From Paracoccaceae bacterium (GTDB lineage: Bacteria > Pseudomonadota > Alphaproteobacteria > Rhodobacterales > Rhodobacteraceae), in assembly GCA_014654775.1 (NCBI GenBank), contig JACVZW010000007.1:570580-634579 (forward strand): DNA of 64,000 nucleotides, in the 5' to 3' direction. Positions 58,279-64,000 of the stretch are shown here, in pieces. How positions within the stretch are numbered: position 1 is the first letter of the stretch; each line of letters begins with the position of its first letter. The translations under genes and the position numbers were made by a program. The notes below the pieces were generated by a model. It saw only the letters and a list, made by a program, of their open reading frames with translations. It was not told the origin of the DNA and ran no database searches.

Positions 58279-58542
58279 CCTTGCCCCGGAAAACCGAAAG
58301 GCCCCCGCCGCGCTTCGACGGGGGCCTCCGATAATGAACAACGCAGCGGACCCGGTGCTTGGTGGGGGCTGTCATACCGACCCCGCGTCGTCGTCTGATC
58401 CTCTTCTGACGGAACAACAGGGCGGAAATCGGATCGGATCAAGGAATATTCGCGGAGTCTTCGCGGCAGGTCCAAGGCCGTCCACAGACCGCATCGCAGC
58501 CCTTGGCTTGATTTGCCGCGCCAAGGGGGTAAGCTTGGCCCC
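58279..58542. other. Gap with a GC-rich hairpin (58299-58327)
   Basis: The 9-bp arms AGGCCCCCG and CGGGGGCCT with an 11-base loop end about 50 bases after the asparaginase stop. On the minus strand the stem is followed by TTCGGTTTT, on the plus strand by no uridine run, so it is a better minus-strand terminator although no gene lies on that strand. The rest probably includes the promoter of the DUF2794 gene. Confidence 0.45.
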
Positions 58543-58890
58543 ATGTCGGTCAACCCGCCAACCCCTTTCCCGATCTCAGAGCGCCTGTCCGAACAGGTCA
58601 GCTTCGACCGGCATGAACTCTCGACCATCCTCACCCTCTATGGGCGCATGGTGGCGATGGGCGAATGGCGCGACTACGGCATCGCCTCGCTGCGCGATCT
58701 GGCCGTCTTCTCCGTCTTCCGCCGCACCGCCGAACATCCGCTCTACCGGATCGAGAAACGCCCCAAACTGCGCGCCCGCCAAGGCATGTATGCCGTCGTG
58801 GGCATGGACGGGCAGATCCTGCGCCGGGGCCATGATCTGGCCGCCGTCCTCAAGGTGCTGGAAAAGCGCCTGATCCGCCCGATCGACTGA
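58543..58890 (+). CDS. DUF2794-family protein
   Basis: The 115-residue protein matches the small alphaproteobacterial DUF2794 pattern: VSFDRHELSTILTLYGRMVAMGEWRDYGIASLRDLAVFSVFRR, EHPLYRIEKRPKLRARQGMYAVVGMDGQILRRGHDLAAVLKVLEKRL. No function is known. The protein is cytoplasmic. ATG at 58543 lies downstream of AAGGGGG. It stands alone. Confidence 0.88.
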   Translation: MSVNPPTPFPISERLSEQVSFDRHELSTILTLYGRMVAMGEWRDYGIASLRDLAVFSVFRRTAEHPLYRIEKRPKLRARQGMYAVVGMDGQILRRGHDLAAVLKVLEKRLIRPID

Positions 58891-58896
58891 CGCGCC

Positions 58897-59079
58897 TCAG
58901 CCCCTCGTCGCCGATTTCGTCCCCAGCACGACATCCTTGCCCGTCTGCGGGACGGCCGTCCCCTCCGGCCAAGTCAGATTGGGCAGATCAAAGACGATCC
59001 CGCCCGCCGCCGCCGGGGCCGTCAACATCGGCGTCACAGCCAGCGCAGAGATCAGGGCAAGGGAAAGGATGCGTGTCAT
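58897..59079 (-). CDS. Small secreted protein, 60 aa
   Basis: The frame begins after a good ribosome site (AGGAGA, 7 bases spacing) and encodes a signal peptide (MTRILSLALISALAVTPMLTAPAAA) plus a mature peptide of about 35 residues (GGIVFDLPNLTWPEGTAVPQTGKDV...). Signal peptide and ribosome site make it a credible gene in spite of its size. Role unknown. Confidence 0.72.
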   Translation of the reverse strand: MTRILSLALISALAVTPMLTAPAAAGGIVFDLPNLTWPEGTAVPQTGKDVVLGTKSATRG

Positions 59080-59208
59080 CTGGTCATCTCCTGAAATGAA
59101 CTGTTTCGTTCACCTCTCCAATATGGCCAATCCACCCCCGCCTTCAACCCCATTCTGAACCAATCGGTTCACTTTTTCACCTTGCGGCCAAACGCGAAAG
59201 CACTAACC

Positions 59209-59223
59209 TTAGAATCATTCTAA
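59209..59223. promoter_or_regulatory. Irr/ICE-type iron-control palindrome
   Basis: TTAGAAT-C-ATTCTAA is a perfect 7-bp inverted repeat with a one-base centre, 15 bases before the mbfA-like start codon. It matches the TTAGAA-type boxes bound by Irr in alphaproteobacteria. At this place it would block transcription or translation initiation, as expected for Irr repression when iron is low. Confidence 0.75.
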
Positions 59224-59238
59224 ATCATCCGGTGCCCC

Positions 59239-60216
59239 ATGATCCCCGGCCTTTCCACCCGCCGCCGCTTTTCCGATCTCAGCGAACAGGAAATCCTCGC
59301 CCTCGCCATCTCGTCGGAAGAGGATGACGCCCGCATCTACCGCTCCTACGGCGAAAGGCTGCGCGGCGAATTTCCCGCCTCCGCCGCCATTTTCGACGGC
59401 ATGGCCGCCGAGGAAGATCAGCACCGCCAGCGCCTGATCGACCTGCACCGCACCCGCTTCGGCGAGGTCATCCCCCTGATCCGCCGCGAACATGTGGCGG
59501 GCCATTACGCCCGCAAACCCATCTGGCTCTCCGCCAACCTCCCCCTCGCCACCATCCGGGGCGAGGCGGCGGCGATGGAGCAAGAGGCGCAGCACTTCTA
59601 CACCCGCGCCGCCGGGTCCACGCAGGACGCCGCCACGCGCAAACTCTTGGGCGATCTCGCCGCCGCCGAAGCAGGCCACGAACGCAAGGCGGGCGAACTG
59701 ACCGACAAACACCTCACCGATGACGCGCGGACGGAAGAGGATTTCACCGCCCGCCGCCAATTCATCCTGACATGGGTGCAGCCGGGGCTTGCGGGGCTGA
59801 TGGATGGCTCCGTCTCCACCCTCGCGCCCATCTTCGCCACCGCCTTCGCCACGCAGGACACATGGACGACATTCCTCGTCGGCACCGCCGCCTCCGTCGG
59901 CGCCGGAATAAGCATGGGCTTCACCGAGGCCGCGCATGATGACGGGGTCCTTTCCGGGCGCGGCAGCCCATGGAAACGCGGCCTCGCCTCCGGCGTGATG
60001 ACGACGCTGGGCGGCATGGGCCACGCCCTGCCCTATTTGATCCCCGATTTCTGGACCGCCACGATCATCGCGATGGTGGTCGTCTTCGTGGAACTCTGGG
60101 CCATCGCCTGGATCCAGAACCGCTTCATGGAAACCCCCTTCCTCCGCGCGGCCTTGCAGGTTGTCGTGGGCGGTGCTCTGGTCTTCGCTGCAGGGGCATT
60201 GATCGGAGGGGGCTAA
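59239..60216 (+). CDS. mbfA: Membrane-bound ferritin MbfA (Er/VIT1 iron exporter)
   Basis: The 325-residue protein has an N-terminal ferritin-like (erythrin/rubrerythrin) domain with diiron ligands (ISSEEDDARIYRSYGERL, MAAEEDQHR, EAAAMEQEAQHFYTRAA, AAAEAGHERKA) and a C-terminal VIT1-like membrane domain (LTWVQPGLAGLMDGSVSTLAPIFATAFA, then four more helices). MbfA exports iron in excess. The Irr-type palindrome lies directly upstream. The next gene starts 1 base after the stop. Confidence 0.92.
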   Translation: MIPGLSTRRRFSDLSEQEILALAISSEEDDARIYRSYGERLRGEFPASAAIFDGMAAEEDQHRQRLIDLHRTRFGEVIPLIRREHVAGHYARKPIWLSANLPLATIRGEAAAMEQEAQHFYTRAAGSTQDAATRKLLGDLAAAEAGHERKAGELTDKHLTDDARTEEDFTARRQFILTWVQPGLAGLMDGSVSTLAPIFATAFATQDTWTTFLVGTAASVGAGISMGFTEAAHDDGVLSGRGSPWKRGLASGVMTTLGGMGHALPYLIPDFWTATIIAMVVVFVELWAIAWIQNRFMETPFLRAALQVVVGGALVFAAGALIGGG

Positions 60217-60217
60217 G

Positions 60218-60922
60218 ATGTATCGCAAGGGCGAGGTGACCTATCAACCGCTCCCGCTGCCCGACCGCGTGCAGAAACCCGACGATCTGGCGCTGGCCGA
60301 TGCGCAAGCCTTCCTCGCCTATATGAAGAAACGCCACTCCGTCCGCCACTTCTCCACCCGCCCCGTGCCAAGGGAGGTGATCGAAACCTGCATCGCCACC
60401 GCGGGCACCGCGCCCTCGGGTGCGAACCATCAGCCATGGCATTTCGTGGCCATATCCGACCCAGCGCTGAAGGCCCGCATCCGCGACGGGGCCGAAGAAG
60501 AGGAACGCGCCTTCTATGCAGGCGCCGCAGGCGATGAATGGCTCGCCGCGCTGGAACCCATCGGAACGGGGGCGGAAAAACCCCATCTCACCGATGCGCC
60601 ATGGCTGATCGTCGTCTTCGCCCAGCGCTACGGCGTGACCCATGACGGCACCCGCTACAAGAACTACTACGTCCCGGAAAGCGTGGGTCTGGCCACCGGT
60701 TTCCTCATCGCCGCGCTGCATCACGCAGGCCTCGTCTGCCTCGAACACACGCCCAACCCGATGAAATTCTTGGGCCCCCTGCTGGGCCGCCCCGATCACG
60801 AAAAGCCCGTGATGATCCTGCCCGTCGGCTGGCCGTCCGAGGATGCCACCGTCCCTGCCGTGGCCAAGCGGAAAAAACCCCTCGACCAGATCCTGACGAT
60901 CTTCCCGCAAGGCGGTTCCTGA
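60218..60922 (+). CDS. Nitroreductase-family flavoprotein
   Basis: The 234-residue protein shows the FMN-binding start KKRHSVRHFSTRPVP, the APSGANHQPWHFV block and a late YVPESVGLATGFLIAALHHAGL region typical of NTR-fold enzymes close to iodotyrosine-deiodinase and BluB relatives. They reduce quinones, nitro compounds or halogenated aromatics with FMN. It is 1 base from mbfA, so iron and redox stress may induce it. Its stop codon lies inside a hairpin. Confidence 0.88.
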   Translation: MYRKGEVTYQPLPLPDRVQKPDDLALADAQAFLAYMKKRHSVRHFSTRPVPREVIETCIATAGTAPSGANHQPWHFVAISDPALKARIRDGAEEEERAFYAGAAGDEWLAALEPIGTGAEKPHLTDAPWLIVVFAQRYGVTHDGTRYKNYYVPESVGLATGFLIAALHHAGLVCLEHTPNPMKFLGPLLGRPDHEKPVMILPVGWPSEDATVPAVAKRKKPLDQILTIFPQGGS

Positions 60923-60934
60923 CGCAGGAACCGC
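60912..60934 (+). terminator. Hairpin spanning the nitroreductase stop codon
   Basis: The 9-bp arms GCGGTTCCT and AGGAACCGC are 5 bases apart and include the TGA at 60920-60922. No uridine run follows, so it may be a processing or stability stem rather than a standard terminator. Confidence 0.4.
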
Positions 60935-61002
60935 GCCGGAATTTGACGCAAGTTCCGGGTCCGCAGGTTCCGCCCCTCCGCATCGGGCAAGCCCGGCCGT
61001 CC

Positions 61003-61112
61003 GTAGGATGGGCCATCCGGCCCATCCCCGATTTCCGCGCCAAAAATCGCCACGAAATCTGCGTCAGATTTCGCCCCTTGTCCCGTAGGATGGGCAATCC
61101 TGCCCATCCTAC
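61003..61112. repeat. Pair of GTAGGATGGGC hairpins
   Basis: The first hairpin (61003-61026) has arms GATGGGCC/GGCCCATC. The second (61085-61112) has perfect 12-bp arms GTAGGATGGGCA and TGCCCATCCTAC around ATCC. They are 82 bp apart. The first is preceded by GTCCGCAGGTTC (60959-60970), as is the solitary hairpin at 51701. Confidence 0.85.
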
Positions 61113-61179
61113 CTGTGCATCTGCGCACCCTTAACCACGAATCCGCCCGCCACTCTGCCCAGATTTGTATGTACACTTT

Positions 61180-61215
61180 GCTGCACAAAAGGCGGCACAA
61201 AACAGGGCACAGGCT
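61180..61215. repeat. Three tandem 12-bp repeats (GCGGCACAAAAG type)
   Basis: The units are GCTGCACAAAAG, GCGGCACAAAAC and AGGGCACAGGCT. They have the same period and consensus as the triplet at 14747-14782 and end 7 bases before the HAD gene stop. Confidence 0.75.
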
Positions 61216-61222
61216 CTGACGG

Positions 61223-61867
61223 CTAAACCCCCAGAATCCCGGGCAATTCCGCCATATCCCTAAACAGGATCGCCCCCTCCGCCTCCAGTGCCGCATGCAC
61301 CCCTTTCGGCGCATAGCCATGGCAGCGCATCCCGGCCAGACGCGCCGCACGCGCCCCCGCCGCGCTGTCCTCGATCACCACGCAATCCGCTGCCGGAACC
61401 CCCAACCGCCCCGCCGCATGCAGGAACAGGTCCGGCGCGGGCTTGGGCTTGCCCAAGGCCTGCCCCGAATAAAGATGCCCCCTGAACCGCTCCACCAACC
61501 CATGCTGGCCCAGCGTGATCTGCATCTTCTCCGGCGTCCCGTTCGACCCCATCGCAAAGGGAATCCCAGCCTTATCAAGGGCATCCAGCACCCCCAGCAC
61601 CCCGGGGATCAGCGGGACAGACGCCCGCAGCATGGCATACATCCGCTCATAGAAATCGCTGACCCAATCCTCGGGCAGCCGCGCCCCATTGGCCCGCGCC
61701 TTCTGCGCCACGCTCTCCACCGTCCCGCCGATATAGCCGGCCTCCAAATCCTCCATGGTCAAGGGCAGCCCGTACCGCTCCAGATCGTCGCGCACCATGA
61801 TCAGCGTCGGATGCTCGCTGTCCACGACCACCCCGTCACAGTCAAAGATCACCGCCGCAGGCCTCAT
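61223..61867 (-). CDS. HAD-superfamily phosphatase/phosphomutase-like enzyme
   Basis: The 214-residue protein has the HAD nucleophile D9 and acid D11 in VIFDCDGVVVDSEHP, motif II AMGSNGTPEK, motif III lysine in LGKPKPAPDLFLHAA and motif IV VIEDSAAGARAA, with a helical cap. It resembles beta-phosphoglucomutase/phosphoglycolate phosphatase relatives; the substrate is unknown. Its ATG overlaps the rsmD stop by 4 bases. Confidence 0.9.
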   Translation of the reverse strand: MRPAAVIFDCDGVVVDSEHPTLIMVRDDLERYGLPLTMEDLEAGYIGGTVESVAQKARANGARLPEDWVSDFYERMYAMLRASVPLIPGVLGVLDALDKAGIPFAMGSNGTPEKMQITLGQHGLVERFRGHLYSGQALGKPKPAPDLFLHAAGRLGVPAADCVVIEDSAAGARAARLAGMRCHGYAPKGVHAALEAEGAILFRDMAELPGILGV

Positions 61868-62427
61868 TCCGCAGCCCTCAGGATGCTGACGACCGTATCC
61901 CCATAGGCTCTTTGATCAAGCATTTCAAAACCTTGCGGAACGTCCGGGGCCACCCCTTCCTCCCAAACCACCAATGCTTCGGGCGCAATCCACCCCCCCT
62001 CGACGCAGGACAAAAGCGCCTTTTCCCCCAGCCCCATCCGGTACGGTGGGTCCAGAAACACCAGCGAATATCCCGCCCCCCGGTTCGGCCCCATCCGCGT
62101 CGCATCGCGCCGCCAGACATCCGTCACGCCCATCGTCCGCGTCAGTTCAATGTTGCGCCGCAAAAGCGCCCGCGCCGCCGCCCCGTCATCCACAAAGGCC
62201 GCCCGCGCCGCACCCCGAGAGATCGCCTCCAACCCCAAGGCCCCGGTCCCGGCAAACAGGTCCAGCACCCGCGCCCCGGTGATCGGATCGCCATAACCGC
62301 CATTTATCAACAGGTTGAACAGCGACTCCCGCACCCGGTCAGAGGTGGGGCGCAGATGCGCCTTCGCATCCCCCTCACCCACGGGCGCCAGATGCAGCCC
62401 CCGGAACTGGCCGCCGATGATCCTCAT
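61864..62427 (-). CDS. rsmD: 16S rRNA (guanine966-N2)-methyltransferase RsmD
   Basis: The 187-residue protein begins MRIIGGQFRGLHLAPV and has LRPTSDRVRESLFNLL, SAM loop VLDLFAGTGALGLEAISRGA and the base-methylase LVFLDPPYRMG. It methylates G966 of 16S rRNA during 30S assembly. Overlaps of 4 bases on both sides form an operon ferredoxin reductase-rsmD-HAD. Confidence 0.95.
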   Translation of the reverse strand: MRIIGGQFRGLHLAPVGEGDAKAHLRPTSDRVRESLFNLLINGGYGDPITGARVLDLFAGTGALGLEAISRGAARAAFVDDGAAARALLRRNIELTRTMGVTDVWRRDATRMGPNRGAGYSLVFLDPPYRMGLGEKALLSCVEGGWIAPEALVVWEEGVAPDVPQGFEMLDQRAYGDTVVSILRAAE

Positions 62428-63635
62428 CCCTTCAGCAAGCCCTTCAACTCGGTCGCCGGGTCCGCCACCAGCTCGGCAGCCGGGGATTTCCCCATCTCGA
62501 TCAACCGCTTGCCCACCATATAGGCGCGGCTGTCATTCATCGCGTCCACCGCCAGCAGGTCCGCCCCGCGATAATACCAGAAGGACACCGCCCCCCCCTC
62601 GCCCGGCCGCGTGACGATCCGGTCATAGCCCGTGTTCAGCCCCGCGATCTGCAATTTGCAGTCGTACTGATCCGACCAGAACCACGGCCGCGCCTCGTAA
62701 GGCTTTGCCGTACCACAGATGTTTTCTGCCACCGCCTCGGCCATGTCGATGGCATTGCCCACCGATTCCAGCCGCAACCGTCCGCCCTTCCATGGGAAGG
62801 ACGCGCAATCCCCCGCCGCCCAGACATGGGGGGCCGATGTCCGCCCCATCGCATCGCAGGCAATCCCGTTTTCCACCGCGATCCCCGCCGCCTCGGCCAG
62901 CGCGGTGGCAGGCACGATCCCCACCCCTGCGATCACGAAATCCGCAGGCAACTCCCGCCCATCCGAAAGCCGGACCCCCGTCACCCGCCCCTCGCCCAGC
63001 AACCGCTCAAGCCCCGTGGACTCAAGGATTTTCACCCCCCTCGCCGCATGCAGCGCGCGGAAGAAATCCGATGTCTCCGGCGCCGCCACCCGTTGCAGGA
63101 TGCGCGGCGCCATCTCCAAAACGGTGACATCCAGCCCCAGCTTGGCCCCCACCGCCGCCGCCTCCAGCCCGATATAGCCGCCGCCCACGATCACCAGCCG
63201 CCGCCCGGCCAAGAACTCGCCCCGCATCGCATCCACATCGGCCAGCGTCCGCACGGTATAGACCCCGCCCAGATCGCCCCCGATGGCCGCAGGCAGCCGC
63301 CGCGGCACCGACCCCGTGGTCAGCACCAGCTCGTCATATGGCACGACCTCGCCGCCCACGGTCACCGTCCGCGCGCCTATGTCGATCGCCTCGACCGTTG
63401 CCCCAAGACGCAAGCCAATCCCTTGATCGGCATAGAATTCCGCCGCCCGCAGCCACAGCCGCTCCTCCTCCATCTCGCCCAAGAGATAGGCCTTCGACAA
63501 AGGCGGCCGCTGATAGGGCGGCGCGGCTTCCTCGCCGATGATCGTTACCGCGCCGTCAAAGCCCAGCGCGCGCAGCTTCGCCGCACAGGCAGCCCCCGCC
63601 TGCCCCGCCCCCACGATCACCACATGCGCCATCAT
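62424..63635 (-). CDS. FAD-dependent ferredoxin-reductase-like pyridine nucleotide oxidoreductase
   Basis: The 403-residue protein has an FAD loop VVIVGAGQAGAACAAKLRALG, a middle NAD loop LVIVGGGYIGLEAAAVGAKLG, the YQRPPLSKAYLLGE segment and a late WAAGDCASFPW, as in rubredoxin/ferredoxin reductases (BenA-/HcaD-type) that pass electrons from NADH to iron-sulfur proteins. The partner is unknown; no ferredoxin gene is nearby. Two ATGs at 63635 and 63632 are possible. Confidence 0.9.
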   Translation of the reverse strand: MMAHVVIVGAGQAGAACAAKLRALGFDGAVTIIGEEAAPPYQRPPLSKAYLLGEMEEERLWLRAAEFYADQGIGLRLGATVEAIDIGARTVTVGGEVVPYDELVLTTGSVPRRLPAAIGGDLGGVYTVRTLADVDAMRGEFLAGRRLVIVGGGYIGLEAAAVGAKLGLDVTVLEMAPRILQRVAAPETSDFFRALHAARGVKILESTGLERLLGEGRVTGVRLSDGRELPADFVIAGVGIVPATALAEAAGIAVENGIACDAMGRTSAPHVWAAGDCASFPWKGGRLRLESVGNAIDMAEAVAENICGTAKPYEARPWFWSDQYDCKLQIAGLNTGYDRIVTRPGEGGAVSFWYYRGADLLAVDAMNDSRAYMVGKRLIEMGKSPAAELVADPATELKGLLKG

Positions 63636-63719
63636 TCGCCCCCGTTTCCATCTGGCCGAAGCCCGGGCCGGACCCTATATCCCCCGATCAGTGAAACGCA
63701 ACGACACGAGGGACGAAGA

Positions 63720-64000
63720 ATGACGATTTCCGTAGGCCAGACGCTGCCCGAAGCCACGCTCATTCGCATGGGCGACGGCGGGGCCGAACAGGTGTCCATC
63801 TCCACGCTGACCAAAGGCCGCAAGGTCGTGATCTTCGCCGTTCCCGGCGCCTTCACCCCCACCTGCCACTCTGCCCATGTGCCCAGCTTCATCCGCACCA
63901 AGGACGGGTTCGCGGCCAAGGGCGTGGAAGAGATCATCTGCGTCTCCGTCAACGATCCCTTCGTGATGAAGGCTTGGGGTGAGGCCACGGGTGCCGCAAC
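63720..64000 (+). CDS. Peroxiredoxin of the Prx5 (AhpC/TSA-redoxin) type, partial
   Basis: The gene starts at 63720 with AGGGA just upstream and runs out of the window after 93 codons. The product shows the peroxidatic cysteine C49 in VPGAFTPTCH, the preceding RKVVIFA strand and IICVSVNDPFVMKAWG, typical of Prx5 enzymes that reduce H2O2 and organic peroxides with glutathione/glutaredoxin or thioredoxin. It is divergent from the ferredoxin-reductase gene. Confidence 0.93.
   Translation, partial: MTISVGQTLPEATLIRMGDGGAEQVSISTLTKGRKVVIFAVPGAFTPTCHSAHVPSFIRTKDGFAAKGVEEIICVSVNDPFVMKAWGEATGAA

Larger units (their letters stand above)
60923..61222. other. 300-bp repeat spacer between nitroreductase and HAD genes
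   Basis: The spacer between convergent genes contains two GTAGGATGGGC hairpins (61003, 61085), an extra stem CGAAATCTG-CGT-CAGATTTCG (61053-61073), and the second 12-bp triplet repeat (61180-61215). No gene is supported. Confidence 0.7.

Noticed and set aside
58157-58417. Minus-strand frame containing KHRVRCVVHYRRPPSKRGGG
   Set aside because: It runs through the hairpin at 58299-58327 and into the antisense of the asparaginase; the repeated Pro/Gly blocks come from the stem.
14739-61215. 12-bp triplet repeats as a CRISPR remnant
   Set aside because: Units are contiguous 12-mers without spacers and no cas gene is present.

Overview
The window is high-GC DNA from an alphaproteobacterium, most likely a Rhodobacteraceae/Paracoccaceae (Rhodobacter-like) chromosome. 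The arguments are an osmoregulated periplasmic glucan operon in the order opgG-opgI-opgH-opgC described for Rhodobacter sphaeroides, a divergent RpoN paralogue, an Irr-type palindrome in front of an mbfA-like iron exporter, a DUF2794 protein, and short dispersed hairpin repeats. No rRNA, CRISPR array, insertion sequence or prophage gene was seen. The only mobile-type module is a ParDE toxin-antitoxin pair.

Layout. 0-8 kb: two tandem EamA permeases coupled to mnmD, a divergent FAD oxidoreductase that looks like the detached other half of MnmC, two cobalamin genes (cobC, cobD/cbiB), a lytic transglycosylase and a DMSP-lyase-like cupin. 8-15.5 kb: smc, a GFA protein, a GNAT, a 1.2-kb array of ~119-bp hairpin repeats, and an FMN reductase. 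15-24.5 kb: a hybrid histidine kinase, opgGIHC, an aldo/keto reductase and a single-domain response regulator. 24.5-34.1 kb: three neighbouring gene groups. These are (a) CDP-alcohol phosphatidyltransferase, membrane sulfatase/phosphatase and flippase-like protein; (b) BchC-like dehydrogenase, a degenerate PTPS-fold protein, a SAM methyltransferase and a RibD-like reductase; (c) a GT4 glycosyltransferase with an inositol-monophosphatase-like enzyme, facing an FkbM methyltransferase. This is the best candidate for an undescribed pathway.

34-42.3 kb: small secreted proteins, a ClpP-fold periplasmic protein, a CPBP protease, two diverging paralogous alpha/beta hydrolases and an AraC regulator. 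42.5-51.5 kb: tRNA-Met(CAU), a HyuA-like protein, an RpoN paralogue, a FAD-domain/SelD fusion, mnmH, argE and a secreted protein. 51.8-58.9 kb: iolG-like dehydrogenase, SDR, GST, rlmN, parDE, IalB-like protein, asparaginase and DUF2794. 59-64 kb: mbfA with its Irr box, nitroreductase, repeat hairpins, HAD phosphatase, rsmD, ferredoxin reductase and the start of a peroxiredoxin.

Themes that tie genes together: wobble-uridine tRNA modification (mnmD plus a MnmC-oxidase-like protein, with selD and mnmH), envelope glucan/lipid chemistry, and rRNA methylation (rlmN, rsmD). All functional calls are from reading translated sequence and motifs; no database search was run.
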